Shown here: piece after piece, positions 33,452 through 58,855 of the stretch
How the letters are laid out: each line of letters begins with the position of its first letter
How positions within the stretch are numbered: the first letter of the stretch is position 1
NCBI GenBank assembly: GCA_947579665.1
Contig: CANPUZ010000061.1
Location: 248,001 to 312,000 of the forward strand
From: Sympetrum striolatum
Lineage: Eukaryota; Arthropoda; Insecta; Odonata; Libellulidae
Length of the DNA: 64,000 nt
Reading direction: 5' to 3'
Translations under genes and position numbers: made by a program
Notes under the pieces: model-generated
The model's input: only the letters and a program-made list of their open reading frames with translations
Told to the model about the DNA's origin: nothing
Databases searched by the model: none

Positions 33452-36056
33452 CCCTCCAAGGACGAGAATTATTTTTTCTTAAAAATTACCCTAATTTTAG
33501 TATATTGGTATTCAGATGACCTAAATTAACAACAGAAAATTGTTTAAAAAAAGTTAACAATAATAGGTTCGTTGCAAATGCCCGTTCCCATATGGGCACG
33601 TCAGTCCTTCCCACTACTACTAATACGCGCGCCATGATGAAATTTAAAAAAAGCATTTTATTGCAAAAAATCTTATTTATTTCAAAAAATATTGTATGAA
33701 ATGGTTTTTCTTGGCAGATATAAGTATTTATTTTATAATTATTTTGCTAAGCACTTTGTAAAACATTTAACACAGAGCCCAACATCGCACTTATTACGCA
33801 TTGTTCTCCCACGACTCTCGCACTCTTCATAAGCGCAGCGTTTTCCCTTGTTCTGCGGTATGTCACCAATTACACCGATTAATTGATCATACCATAACTC
33901 TTGCGTGGAGCCAGTTTTTGACGTGGAAGCCTTGCTGAGTCGTCCACCGAGTGGTTTTTTTTCCGTCTTGTACCGAGTAAAGTACACCTGAGCAATCTTC
34001 CGTCTAGACTCTAATTTTGTCCTTGGATCTGAGGATTTCCTTTTATTATTATTATTATTCGATTGTCTGAGTTGCAAATAATTTATATAAATCATATCTT
34101 ACCAATATGCAGTGAATTTACATGAATTTGGTCAGTTCCACCCATATGCTTATTATACTGGGATATGAAGTAGGGTTATGGAAGCTGAATAATTTTCTTT
34201 TGTTTCCTATAAAATCTTTTAGCTTTCATCAACGGCGTAACTCCATACGCTGTTGAAGCTGCCACAATTACCAAATTGCCCAGCCATTTAGTGATTCCTA
34301 TTCCTTCGCATGTAGAAATAGCTGTGATGCTCTTTCCACTCTCCTCCTTTTTTAGATCATTTTTTGGTGGTAGCGGACAATCTTTCGGAATCCGGTTCTT
34401 TCTGATTCGCCCAGCTCCATTGTAGCCACATCCTTTCAAATGAGGCAATAAATTCTTTCGTATACATTATATATTGAGCTAAATAAATTAATGCTATTAT
34501 ATTATTTCACATTACACTTCAAATTATAATAACCGAATCTTATCGATTTACCTCTACTACATCGCTTGCAGCTGTGTCTTTCGTAGTATCTTATCATCTC
34601 TTCCTCACAATCTAAGAACTGGGAAGGCACCAAATGCTGCAAACTACTCTGTGTAATTATTTTCATCGTAGGCCAGACTTCGTAGAACCCATCGCTTGAC
34701 TGTCTAACTTAGTATTATCCGCCAAGTGTAAAAATTTCATTATTTGGATGAATCAGTCCCTCCTTATCGCTCTACTAACCAATTCAATATGTACATCCTT
34801 TTTCGCGTCCCTGTAAAATTTTTTTTCAGGAGAACGTTGTACCCGGATACAATAAAAATGCCAATGACGGCTCGCATCTCCTCTGCTGTAATTTGTGGAC
34901 TGGGGCAATTAAAAAATCGGGCGTAATTCTCACTTTGTTCCACTATGAATGCTACGAAATCGTCATCGATGAAGAGCTCTAGCAATTCGATGCAGCTAAG
35001 TTTAGAGTATGAAAAGTAATCTGCTTCAGAAAAACTTCCCGTACACTCAATGCTGCCCTTTATCCATTTTCTCCGCACAGATTTTTTTGCCCCATCGTCT
35101 TCTCCAGCAACGATACTTTCGTTGGTTGCCAACCGAATTTCGGCTTGTGCCCTCATTTGCTTGCCAGTAAAATTGTCAACCAATCTTTCCTCATCTTCAT
35201 CAGCCAATACTTCATCAGTTCGCTCATTTTCTCCTGTTGGAGAAATGAAGAAATCGGTAACATCTACCTCACTCTCTTCATCCTCGTCAAGGATTCGGAG
35301 AGCCTCCTTCAGTGAAGTCGACTCATGAAAAATTACGGTTTTCCTGAATAGAAACTATAACACCTCTAATAATATCATTTTTATGTGAAGCTAATAAAAT
35401 TTGAAAGGATTTGTATATCTAGTACAATAATCATTTGCTAATATATGTTGTTGCCGCTTCTACTATATAAATTTAGGTTTTCCGAGATTTAGTTCATAAA
35501 TATGCATAATAATTGCCATAGTCTTCTTGTCACAACTTAAAACTAAAATAATTCTTAACTTAATTGCATCAAAAATAATGTATTATGTCGCAAAATATTC
35601 TTTTATATACTATATATAGCTTTCCTTGACAGCCATCGGCAAGGAAATCGCGTAGTAGTGGGAAGGCCTGACGTGCCCATATGGGAACGCAGCTATAAAC
35701 AACGTTATAACAACAACAAATAACCTCACACTCTGCTCTATTTAATTTCTTTCGATGATTAGAACATCATACTAAAGGTATACAAGCAAAATACTACTTT
35801 AAATTAAAAACAGTAAAACTTATAAAAATTAGTTGCCAGAAGGATCCATCTCAAAATTTCCCTGTTTTTCGAAAAATCACAAGAAATATTTCCCTTGACT
35901 TAAATGCACCAAATCTCAAATGAAACTAAGCTTTGGACCCTGTTAGCTCACAAAATATCGTTTACTGACCATTTTATGACACTCAATATATTGTTTAGCT
36001 ACCTAGAGAACCCAGCTGCAGTCCGTTCCCATATGGGAACGTCAGTCCTTTAAGGG
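33452..36056 (-). mobile_element. piggyBac-type element, 2.6 kb, TTAA-flanked, internally deleted
   Basis: TTAA at 33448-33451 and 36057-36060 flank ends that start CCCTCCAAGGAC on the left and, reversed, CCCTTAAAGGAC on the right: the CCC start and TTAA target duplication of piggyBac. Subterminal palindromes CCCATATGGG occur at both sides. A longer internal inverted repeat (CATATGGGCACGTCAG, CTTCCCACTACTAC) lies near 33588-33621 and 35650-35690. Transposase remnants are inside on the minus strand. Confidence 0.85.
33739..35344 (-). pseudogene. piggyBac transposase remnants (DDE_Tnp_1_7)
   Basis: Three minus-strand pieces in protein order. 34764-35344: acidic N-terminus, then LELFIDDDFVAFIVEQSENYA and ITAEEMRAVIGIFIVSGYN, the start of the transposase core. 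34176-34448: RIRKNRIPKDCPLP, KWLGNLVIVAAS and PLMKAKRFYRKQKK, the C-terminal part of the core. 33739-34095: the cysteine-rich end (KRCAYEE, CDVGLCVKCFTKC). The middle of the catalytic domain, including most of the DDD region, is missing between the first two pieces, and frames are interrupted. An acceptor-like AG precedes the first piece. Not functional. Confidence 0.8.
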
Positions 36057-37419
36057 TTAATGTTTAAAATAGCGAATTCTGAGATTGAAAATGCAGAAGA
36101 TAGGAGTCTACAAAACGCAAATAATTTACACTAAATAAAATATAAATTCGTATTATTTCGTAGTATGTTTACTGCAGGGGAAAAGCTGATTGTAAAATAT
36201 TGACCAGTCTATTCCCGTTATAGGAAGGTTGTGTTGGTGAAGTTGGGTTGGTGCAGTTTACCCATTGCCTTACTCAATGACGTAGTTTAGAGGACTGATA
36301 AATTAAGTTGGGATTCAGAAAGATTTTATCAATCTAGAGATCTCTCAGAAACGTTGCCAATAAATTTGAGTAACTTTTACCTTCATTTCCTCTCCATTTC
36401 AAAGAGAAGAATGGAAAAATACTTTTAAAAAGAAACTGTCTCCCTCCACATAGATTATAATGTAGAACCGAATTAATTTAGATATGCATCAATACATTGT
36501 CATTTTTTCCAAATTTATTTCTCTCTGATTTATAAATTAAGAGGAAATCATCACTTTAGCCAAAGAAAAGATAAAAAGAAATATAGAAAATCGTCGGCGA
36601 GAGAGTTTTACGAAATTCTTGCCGCAAGAGACAGTTGATGACTACAACAGGATTTCAATAAAGGATGTAAAATAAATCTATGGTATGCTATCAGCAAACG
36701 TGCAGCAGTATGACACTGTTTTCACAACCAATAGCCAATATTTTTATCGCAAAGATGTTCGCTGTGTTTATGTGGTGACCAATTACATTCTCATGAGTAT
36801 CAATTTAAATATATTTCTGAAGTAAAGGAAGCTTCTGAGAACGGAAAAGATGAGCGTAACATTTCCATAGTAACCCGTGTAAACACTGATGCATCGACAT
36901 CTTATTAAGATGAATTCGGTAGAGATTTCGGGCAAAAGGATAATTGAGCACTAATCGAAGGCCATCAATTACGTCGACCCTTTTACCTTTAGGCAAACAA
37001 GCGAGAGAGAGGAAATGACCCTCATTACATCGGATGCTCCTTTAATGTCTCCCTCCCACACAACTCTCGTCTCTATTCAACGATCCACGCGGGCCTCAGT
37101 CCTCCACGTCCTTCCCATTTCAATGAAGAACTCTTTCATTCGAGCGAAGAAAGCTTCAAGATGCAAAGAAGTGCATTTGAGCATAACTTCATACTTTGTA
37201 TATACATGATAATATAAACATGGCACAGCTTAACCACTGAAGTAATGTCAAAAGGCGCACCAAGATATTTCCAATAGCGATTTAATTTCAATGCTTAGCT
37301 GCTGTTGCCCTTCACCGGTGAAGTCCCCTTAAGCTCTCATGAACTTGTCAGGAGGAGCCTCACCGAGACAACAGCAACAACGAACACACACAAGCACTCC
37401 CTGTTCGGAAAAATCCAAT
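36057..37419. other. Intergenic, nothing recognised
   Basis: AT-rich flank with no supported gene or shared repeat. Confidence 0.35.
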
Positions 37420-37494
37420 CAACCGGGAATCGAACCTGGGACCTTGGGGTAAGAGCGATAGCGTAGCTGGAATACTATCCACTCGGGCACGTAA
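37420..37494 (-). repeat. tRNA-derived SINE head, Ser/Leu-like
   Basis: Minus strand: TGCCCGAGTGGATAG is a near-ideal A box (class II tRNA style), followed by CCAAGGTCCC and AGGTTCGATTCCCGG (B box and T stem). The 5' acceptor strand does not pair with the 3' side and no CCA-adjacent discriminator is evident, so I call it a SINE. Confidence 0.6.
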
Positions 37495-38740
37495 AGATTA
37501 TTATCATTTAAAGATAATTACTGACACTATATCAGGGGCTTTATATTTATGATAGCGGAGTAAAGCAGGTTTCCTTTGAAAGTAATTCCAATTAACTTTC
37601 CAAATGCCATTTTGTCGGGATGCATACATTATAGTCATTGTGATTGAATAAAACGCCATGATATAATAATTCAAACTCCTCATTTCATCCTACGCAGATT
37701 ACAAGAACTAAAAGGTCATCAAGGGGAAAGGTGAAGGGCCGATGGCCGCTTTAAGCCGCCTTAGGATCATCTGGAACAATCGCGCGTTCTAATTTCCTTA
37801 ACACCAAAACAATTTGAAATTAACTAAATCCTCCCAGTGAATAAGAGTTAATTCCAGCGTAAATTCAAAATTAAAACGAAGGAAAAAAGCACATTGGAGT
37901 TTGGTATTTCAACTTTGCCATAAAAATCTCTTGTCAAGAATAATTATATCTCAAAAGATGACGAATATGTCAAGCGGATTAAAAAATGAACGTCATTAAA
38001 AAACGTTGCCGTAAGATCTTACCCACGATCAACCGGTTGGAAAGCACTGTCATATGATCATAGCTTACCTTAAATCTCTGCAAATTCCAAGAATAGTCAT
38101 CAAGGACATCAAAAGTATGAACCAAAATCTTCCAAATACTATAGACCAGAGTTATGTCACATAAATGAGGAAAAATTCTTCTTTGGTATGCATTTTTTCA
38201 CTTTATTTTGACCTCAAACACAACGAAGAACCGCTACGGTGAGAAGCTCGAAGTGAAATGAAGAAAGCTTAAATCGGTTGCTAAGGAACAGCATTGTTGC
38301 GTGTTCCTGAGCTCTCGTCCTATATTACTCCAGTAGCTCGGTGAGAAAGAGGTAAATAGACATGGTAATGGTAGACAAATGCACCACGTGGAGGATACTT
38401 AGTCCGAGTTTGACTCGCAAGCCATCAACTAAGCTATAAACTGTTATTAATAGGTAGTCAAAAATTATGAAGTTAAGATTTAACCTCCTGTATTTGTAGC
38501 TAATGTCCTTCAGTTAATTAGAAATACAATGATTTACTAGCTTTCAGTGTTATCACGGACTTGTATCTTTTGCGGAATGAGCCCTTTGGGACAGGTAATG
38601 CGCGTGGCATCAATGGGGAAACACGTAATGTTTATCAGCTGCTACAATTTTACTCGTCAATATTGTTACATCGATTTAAAGTATATCAGAATGCTGATTA
38701 GTGAAATTATCCATACTAAGGAACGATTATTTTTCATTTA
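37495..38740. other. Intergenic, nothing recognised
   Basis: No supported gene. Next to the NHR fragment but without recognisable upstream exons. Confidence 0.35.
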
Positions 38741-38880
38741 AGTCACGAGGTAAACAGAGGTGGAGGCAGCGTAATAACGACTCGACCACTGAAAGACAAG
38801 GAACTGTTTGAAGTGAGATTGGACAAAAGTATCTCCAAATATGGAGAGTCACTCTGTTTTGAAACTAAAAGGTGTATTAT
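38741..38880 (+). pseudogene. Stray Neuralized-repeat (NHR) exon fragment, inverted relative to the NHR gene
   Basis: The frame GGGSVITTRPLKDKELFEV, continuing RLD, matches the exon at 41779-41955 (minus strand), which reads YGGSVITNRPLKDNELFEV. DNA similarity starts at the exon border (CACGAGGTAAAC against TACGAGGCAAAC), as in an exon-level duplication. It runs on to a stop at 38878-38880. No neighbouring NHR exons or donor are found on this strand, so it is a dead inverted copy or part of an unseen gene. Confidence 0.65.
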
Positions 38881-39798
38881 ATAAACTCACAAGGAATCGG
38901 TTCAAGACAGTTGTCCTCGTTTAGATAATTAGGTATTGTTCCTCGTCTATAACTCAAGTTTGTCTCTGCAATTCATCTTTTACTCCAATTCACAGTCACT
39001 CGATTCCTCTCATCTTTGGCTTCGATTCTTATCTGATATTCATCCCATATTCTATCTTTCTCACATTAAGAAGTAACATCCACGAGTAACTGCATTAAAT
39101 TTATAAGCAAACGTCCGGACGATCTTATTATCGTTCATATTGTGCAATTTTCTACGTCCCTGATTGTTGATTATTCAAATTCGATTCAACAACGCACTCA
39201 AAAATGTGTACATGTACCTTTTGGGAACTTTCCTCACTGCCCTTCCAGATTTATTGAACTTGGAGCTATTAAAATAGTAGGTAAAACCGATGAACAATGG
39301 GTGAAATTTCATTGGTATTACTAAGCATATATCTTTTTAAGGTTATACGGTGATTAAGATAGCAATATATAATGCTTTAGAAATATAAACAGCAAATAAT
39401 TATAAATTTAAATTAGCGATATGTTAATAATAGTCTATATTTTACAGGAGAAGTCATCAGAAGTCAAACAATGTAAGTATTCCGTAAGCTGAAGACAATG
39501 TTCTAAGTATATAATAGCAGATGGCGGAGAAAAGTGCCAATTGCTTCTTCTCGCACTTCCTAAGTCAACATTAGTTTTCCCTCAAAATAATAAATTCTCA
39601 AATGTTTGGTCACTTAACATGCATTCGGGTGATTAAAAACAGCATCCAATTCATTAAAATTCCAGTGAGTGAATAAACAGAAGGTACGAAGGAGTTGGTA
39701 ACATCGGCAATGCTAAAATATATTCAATTGGTATCTGATGAGTCCTTTCCTTAATGTCCTTTTAATGCTTAAAAAATTAACCGTGTATTTACTCGTAT

Positions 39799-40275
39799 GG
39801 GATCGTCCATTAATCACGTGAGGCTCGAAGGGGGGATTGGAAAATATCACGAGGAGGGGGGTGCAGTGAGATATCACGTGTATTTATTTTTTCGTTGAGC
39901 GCGCTATTTCTAAACAGAAAAACGGCCGCCCGGCTCGGCCTTCCAGTCGCCAGTAAGTCCGTGATTTTGGCGCCGAAAACATGCGAAAATCGTTGCCGTG
40001 TATATTTTCCCTTAAAACAATTCCTAAACTAGGAGATCTGTTTAAACACCTACTTGCAGAGTATGAGAAAGGGAATAAAACCTAGTGTGGCTCAGAAGGA
40101 ATTTAATGATCCTCACACGACGATCGAGAGAGATTCTCTGCGTAGTGAAAATGATGACGCCGAGGGGCCGACCGTCGTTGATCTTCGAGAAAGTCTAAAA
40201 CCTCACCACGTATCACCAGGGGGGAGGGGGGTTAAAAAGTTGCAAAAAAACATCATGTGATTAATGGACGTCCCC
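39799..40275. mobile_element. 477-bp MITE with inverted ends and possible TAT duplication
   Basis: The left end GGGATCGTCCATTAATCACG matches the inverted right end (GGGGACGTCCATTAATCACA in reverse). TAT occurs just outside both ends (39796-39798, 40276-40278). G-runs (GAAGGGGGG and GGGGGGAGGGGGG) lie inside both ends. An internal ORF at 40054-40260 has a helix-turn-helix-like KGIKPSVAQKEFNDPHTTI, perhaps captured transposase sequence. Confidence 0.75.
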
Positions 40276-40841
40276 TATACTAAATTAGTTTATTCTTTTT
40301 AAACCTACGAGTTAGAATTCAATGAAATGGCTCTTTATCATCTAAGAAACTACTGGAGTAGTATCTTCACAAGAACATGCTACTCAGGTAGAAACAGGTC
40401 CTCAATAAAAAAAAATAAAAAAATTGTGTGGAAAATTTAGCGTTATTTTTTCATTACTTCGAAGTACACCGCCTCTCACAATTCTATTGACAATAGGTTT
40501 GTGCAGATTTTTCACGCATAGTTTTAGGAGTGTTTTCCTGCTAAGGATATTTGTTAACGAGCTTCACTTGTGTCCATGGAATCCACAACTATGATATTCT
40601 TATTCTACATATATTCGAATTATTTTTACTATTATTTACTGATAAGATCTTTCTAAATTGAGAATGTGTTGAATGAAAGAGGAAATCTCGATTTATCACA
40701 AAAGATAAAACTATTAATTATTATTATTTATTTATTTACAATGATGTAACATATCAAGGGTAACAATTTGAGATCTTAATACAAATATGAGTTATAATTC
40801 GAATAATGCATTAAACAAAGCAAAGGAATTCAGCTGTTCGT

Positions 40842-53697
<12,856 letters not shown>

Positions 53698-53891
53698 TGC
53701 TAAAATAAAGCAGATAAAGTAAAATTTTAGTTTGTCGGTTATCAACAATAACGTTTATAAGGGTATTAATATGCACAGAAATCAAGTACAGTGATGTCTG
53801 GTAATGTCTAAAGGCTGGGACACAATCAACGGGAACTTAGCTGTGTATGAATAAATGGAATGAATGATACCGGACCCGCTTAGCCTCGGTT

Positions 53892-54010
53892 GCGATATCG
53901 TAGGAAGGGCGTTGGCAACTGAGTGACGTGATGTTGAATATGCGCAAGGCGGAACTTGCTGGCTCTCTGGGATCGATCCAAGGACTATCAGGGATACATT
54001 AAACAGCGAA
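53892..54010 (-). repeat. B-box-bearing repeat, family W copy 1
   Basis: TCGTAGGAAGGGCGTTGGC, GAGTGACGT, GTTGAATA, CTCTCTGGGATCGATCCAAGGA on the + strand. It is repeated at 56671-56800. The last block contains a reversed B-box-like sequence. Confidence 0.6.
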
Positions 54011-54146
54011 TATGAAATTTATCTATGATCTTTATTCACATGCCAACTTACAAGTTTCTATATCATTGGGAAGAAGTTCAAAAAAATATCGTAAAATTCG
54101 TAAAATACGTACATTAACAACAAAGTAGCAGCTAATTTTTAATACG

Positions 54147-54960
54147 TCATTTTCCGACTTTTAGACAGCTTTTCGGGAATTGTGCGTCGGTGATCTCGGA
54201 CGCCCCATCATACGTGTTTGTAGATTTTTCGCGAAAGCGTTGGCAATGTCGTTGGGATTTAATGTACGTGTTTTCGTTTTTGATTGGCTGAGTTTTTGTA
54301 GTGCCTTGTACATTTCCCTGTCGTGTGGTGATAGACATTGTCGCCAGTTGTCGTTTTGGTGTCGTCCGGGAGGTGCTTGTAATTTTCCTTATCTTGCGAG
54401 GCGACGAGGAAGTGATGACGTCACATCGTGGGCTGTCTCGGCGTGTCACGTGTTCAATGTTTATTTCGCATTTCCGGTTTTCTTCTGATGAATAAAGCGT
54501 GGTTGGTGTACGACGTTCGTGGTGCTGTCTGAGGGTGTTCGCTGCAGGCGATGTCGGTGATGATGGCTAGATAGCCTGATGATAATTCACGGACATTAAG
54601 GACGGAGTATTGACGAACTCTTTGTATATTGCTAAGTGTTATATTCTTAAGTGTTCGTGCCGTTTTTGTGGTCGGAGCATTGGGTAATTGAATGGAATAG
54701 TTGGGATGTTTTTGTGTGTAATTAATGTCCTCTTGTAAACCAATGTTTAGTGGAATATATATTTAATTTAATTCCTATGACTACGCCTCCTCCCTATTTG
54801 CCGTGGCAGTCAATGCGGTGAATAAGTGTGTTGCGGGAGTCTAAATTTGTTTCTGTCTTCGATAAATGTTTCTTGCAGGCAGAAGATGTCTAAGTCGTGT
54901 AAAGTTGTTTAACTCGTCTTGCATTTTGTGTCTGCTGTAGCAATTAACAATAATAATAAT
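54147..54960 (-). pseudogene. LINE ORF2 N-terminal half, decayed
   Basis: Minus strand near 54950-54700 reads LDIFCLQETF and GGGVVIGI in shifting frames, the start of an APE-type endonuclease. Near 54330-54150 the frame LSPHDREMYKALQKLSQ and LNPNDIANAFAKNLQT fits the linker between endonuclease and RT in jockey/CR1-group LINEs. Stops and frameshifts abound. Confidence 0.5.
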
Positions 54961-55238
54961 GTATTATTCCTTTTCTGTGATAAAAAAATGCATATTTTGA
55001 AATATCAAGTACGGAATATAGGTACCCTTAAAGTGAGAACCACTAGTTTTAGGGTTACCGACTCTTCGGTTAATAAAACTATAAAAAACAGTATTTGTTA
55101 AATTCATACATAATTAAACTATGACATGACAGAGATGCAATAAATTTAAAAAATATTCGATCTTAAGAAACAAAAAATCAACATCTTCATGTTGCGGCAG
55201 CCAATCTTTTAATTTTACGGCAAATTTAATTTTACTTT

Positions 55239-55631
55239 TTACAGGAGTGATACACTTAGGCAAAGTAAAATAAATTTTAGCACATAAATATATATATACG
55301 ATTGTCTAAATAATTCTATATTAGGTTTTAAGATTACAGCATAACATGATCTCAAATAATACAATTTTGGTTTACCCCTCTCCCCTACACGATTGAATAA
55401 TAATCTTAGAAACTTATAAACAAATAGATTTCTTAGAGGTAACAGTTTGGCTTTAACAAATAATGGGAAGGAATGTTCTCTGTAAGGTGCTCTTAATGTA
55501 ACTCTAATGAACTTTTTTGAAGCAGTATTAGAGGCTTGATATTGGACTCCTCCCCAGCGAAGAATCCCGTACTGAAGACGTGAATGTACCAAAGCGCAAT
55601 TGTCGTTTCTTAAAACAGAAAATGGACACAA
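55239..55631 (-). pseudogene. LINE RT C-terminal domain fragment
   Basis: LVHSRLQYGILRWGG, KKFIRVTLRAPYREHS and PLFVKAKLLPLRNLFVYK are the conserved tail downstream of the RT catalytic domain in CR1/jockey-type LINEs (usual forms LVESHLRYGI, QKKIIR, PLF..L.ILPL..L). No YxDD region is present. Confidence 0.65.
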
Positions 55632-55854
55632 GTATCATAACTTATAAAAGTTTCTAATAGATGTTATTAGTTCAGAGTTCAGATTTACAGTTACAGTTTT
55701 CATCAAGATATATTCCCAGGTACTTTACATGTTGAACTCGCTAAATCCTAGTACAGTTAGAAGAGGATATTGAATTGTCTTTTATACACTTCATGCGTTT
55801 ATAATACGAGTGATTCTGGTCAGTTCCAACTAAGAATTATTTGTGGGCGTAGTA

Positions 55855-56570
55855 ATATTTAGATTTTTTAGATTTAGATATATACCCCGCGAGCCACCAG
55901 AGGCGTACGGCAGGGGGTGTAATACACCACCATTATTCAATCACCCCTATTAGCATCTCTAATAGCCTGGGGTAAAAACGACCAAAAGTAATTATCCGTC
56001 TTTGCGATTACTTCCCTACAACGCTTTGTCGATGCCTCTCGGAGATCGCGTTCGCTCCTTACTGGCACTAACATTTCACTTACTTCGTCTATAAATTCTG
56101 CACGAATGAACTTTTCGAAAAGTTTCCGACGATATTCAGATCTTCTTATCTGTAGTAAATTCCAACCTAGGGACGCTATCATTGCCGTAACGCTGCTATC
56201 GAACCTGAAATCCCCGCAAACGAATCGGGCTGCTCTACGCTGGACCATCTCTAAATCTGAGGCTAAACCTACTCCTCCCAAACCGCACAGCAGTATTCTA
56301 GACTCGGACGAATAAGAGAAGCAATTTCTTTGACTCTCGATGAGCATCCTGTCAACGTAGTTAATCTTTGCATTCTATTCGCTTTCCCTATCGCATCTCG
56401 AATATGTTCTTTAAATGATAAGTTACTGCTAAGCGTGACTCCGTGGTATTTGTTATCGTGCGATAACTCTAATGGATGCCCTGAAATTTGGTACTGCGCG
56501 ACATCGCGTCTTCCATTAGCTGAGTTCTCGTAGAAGGGCGTGTAGGAAAAATCATTATTTTGTGGATGCG
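55855..56570 (-). pseudogene. CR1/L2-like LINE 3' end: RT C-terminus, 3' UTR and tail
   Basis: Two minus-strand frames joined by a frameshift near 56270-56300. The first has GHPLELSHDNKYHGVTLSS, LSFKEHIRDAIGKANRM and LIRPSLEYCCAVWEE. The second has MVQRRAARFVCGDFRFDSSV, TAMIASLGWNLLQIRR and a stop near 55937. The 3' UTR (CCGTACGCCTCTGGTGGC) and an ATCTAAATCTAAA tail end near 55855. This is a 5'-truncated dead copy; a separate tail-only copy is at 44390-44470. Confidence 0.8.
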
Positions 56571-56670
56571 TTGTATTTCCCCGATTTGTATGAACCATGT
56601 AAAACGTTCCGAGTTGCTGTTTGCGTTCTTCCGTTCGGCTGCACGACGTGGCAACAGTGTTCTCGGAGTG

Positions 56671-56800
56671 TTTTGCGACGTCGTAGGAAGGGCGTTGGCG
56701 ACGGAGTGACGTCATGTTGAATAAGCGCAAGGAGGGGCGGAACCTGCTGCCTCTCTGGGATCGAACCAAGGACAATCCGAGGAACGTTAAATAGCGATCA
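56671..56800 (-). repeat. Family W repeat, copy 2
   Basis: Same blocks as 53892-54010, with GGGATCGAACCAAGGA in place of GGGATCGATCCAAGGA. The two copies lie 2.8 kb apart in the same orientation and bracket the LINE fragments. Confidence 0.6.
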
Positions 56801-56869
56801 TAAAATTGATTCACTCTCTCTATGTACATACCGAGTTTTAAGTTTTTATGTTATCGGGAAGAGATTTTT

Positions 56870-57130
56870 TACTTAAAATGGTCGCAATGCATTTTAAAAG
56901 GGATAATATTTGCCCTGATATAGAGTCGAACCAAGGATAATCTTTGAAGATGTCTTTATGGTTTCCGTCGGATATGCACGGTTTCTAGCGATCCCTCGAA
57001 TTTCAACTGTCTACTTTGCCGAAAAGTGATTGAAAAAATTTTCAAAAATCCCCGCAATGTATCTTTATGGAGAAAATCGTAACTTTGGGGCCTTCTGGAA
57101 TCGAACCCATGACTCTGAGGTACAAAGTTG
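56870..57130 (-). repeat. Interspersed repeat, inverse of 321-631
   Basis: + strand: AGTCGAACCAAGGATAATC, CTCGAATTTCAACTGTCTAC, CCCCGCAATGTATC, TGGAATCGAACCCATGA. Carries two B-box-like motifs about 150 bp apart. Confidence 0.5.
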
Positions 57131-57169
57131 CCTTATTTCTGGAGGTTACACGTTATGGCCATAACGTCG

Positions 57170-57310
57170 TAAAACTTTAAGTCAGTGACACTTGTGGAAT
57201 ATGGTTAGAATTTTGGGTAAATTTTAAGAGTGAAACTAGAAATTTACCTAATTTTGATCCCCTGTATATAGGTACATCCGGAGAAACGTCTTTATATAAT
57301 AAATATGTTA
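57170..57310 (+). repeat. Dispersed repeat matching intron 3 of the MARVEL gene
   Basis: AAGTCAGTGACACTTGTGG and ATGGTTAGAATTTTG match 8815-8860. Here GATCCCCTGTATATAGG holds only a short TA core. Confidence 0.55.
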
Positions 57311-58855
57311 ATACCTATAATTGACTATTTAGTTTAAAAGAAGGCGTACCTAGCAACGAAAATCAACAAACATTGTTTACAAGCCAAAAACCTCGAAAAC
57401 TTACTGCACATGAATTCGAAAATACGTTTTCCAAGTAACTCAACTATCTCATTTCAATGCGTAAGCGGTTGGGTACGCGTCACTTAAGTATTTATTCACG
57501 AATATCCGAGATTCTGCGATCCAACCGACTCGTAATTTAACATAAAACACTCACAAAAATATACATACATTCAACAAGACAATATTGTTCACCAGAAAAG
57601 ATAAGAAGTCTTGTTACAGAAACATCGAAAACGAAAGCAAGTTCAGACTCACCTTAAAAACCAAACTCGGTCGATCTCAACGCACTTCCGGAACTGCCAA
57701 AATACTTTCCTCGGGAGGTAAATCCACGCAAGTCAATGTCGACAACGACGAATTCAACGCAGTATTTACAGAAATCTGATTTATCTTATAAGTGGCAAGT
57801 AACTTTGCGGTTAAAACGAATGACTTCGGTGTATAGGTGCCAATACTTCCTACTGTCTGCTCGTTCACTTGCTGACTGTGACTACATCACGAAGTGCGGC
57901 CTATCTTAATCTTTCGCCTTAGGAGAGTTGGGGGGAGATTACAACTGCAGCGAAATTCACCAGATGGAGCTGATGGCGCTTTTCCGGCGACACCGCTCTT
58001 CGCCGCTTTCGAAGGACGCTTCCGAGTCAACGCCAAAAGATTTACGTATTATTTAGTACGAAATATATTTTACGTTAGAGGCATTTTGATGTTTTCGTCT
58101 ACATATCGGTTAATCGGTACCATTTATTCCCTCCTTCTCAAGGAAACAAAGGGAGCTTCTCCGTGGGGGAGGAAAGAGAAATGGTCACGAGTTTTCATAT
58201 ATTATATTAATCTATGAAAATAGAAAAATTTGTTCAAGTATAGATGTGTTAATGCACCATGTACATTCTTATCAATGCCCGTGTCTTGCGACATACATTT
58301 CAAGCATTAAAATGTGAAAAATTTTCCATGGCCGTCAACAGTCCTTTTCCTTTAACTTTGACCGGTTGGTTTCGCTGAATGGCGGTATAAAAATATTCAA
58401 ATAGAGGCTGACCTGATAATATTTAATAAGGACAACAATAATATAACTTACAAAAACCATTGAAAAAAGTCGACAGATCGTTTTCTGGCCAGCTTTTTCG
58501 GATTTTGTCCCACTGTGCGTCGCCCGTATGTTAAAAGGACTTTGGCGACCTTATCGGCTGATTCGACTAAAAAAGGAAAAGGAAGAATTCCGCCGATTCT
58601 CATGGAAACGCCCAAAAACTGGGTATAGGAGTAGAAAATAATGAAAGAGGTCTTCTCCTTTCCCCCCATCGCCCAACTCGCGCGACGGCTATCGTCGCGA
58701 CGTAAAAAACTATTCGAAAAACTCAGAATAAATTTTTTCACCTACCGTCCGGCGTCTGAGAAAAAAGAAATGTTTGTAATACCGAATTTGCAGGATAATA
58801 TCGAATCGGATTAAAGACTCGCTAAGACCGAGCAAGGATCGAAAGGGATTCGAAA
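57311..58855. other. Intergenic, no gene recognised
   Basis: Moderate GC patches (57890-58030, 58480-58720) may belong to the LINE whose gag-like ORF follows. Short ORFs have no recognisable domain. Confidence 0.35.

Noticed and set aside
37420..37494. A functional tRNA gene
   Set aside because: A and B boxes are good, but the acceptor stem does not pair, and similar heads elsewhere are SINEs.
54560..54600. A further hammerhead core (CTGATGATAATTC)
   Set aside because: No GAAA or pairing stem follows the CTGATGA.
57585..58217. Short + strand ORFs as host genes
   Set aside because: No domain, no splice-coherent neighbours, and they lie among LINE fragments and dispersed repeats.
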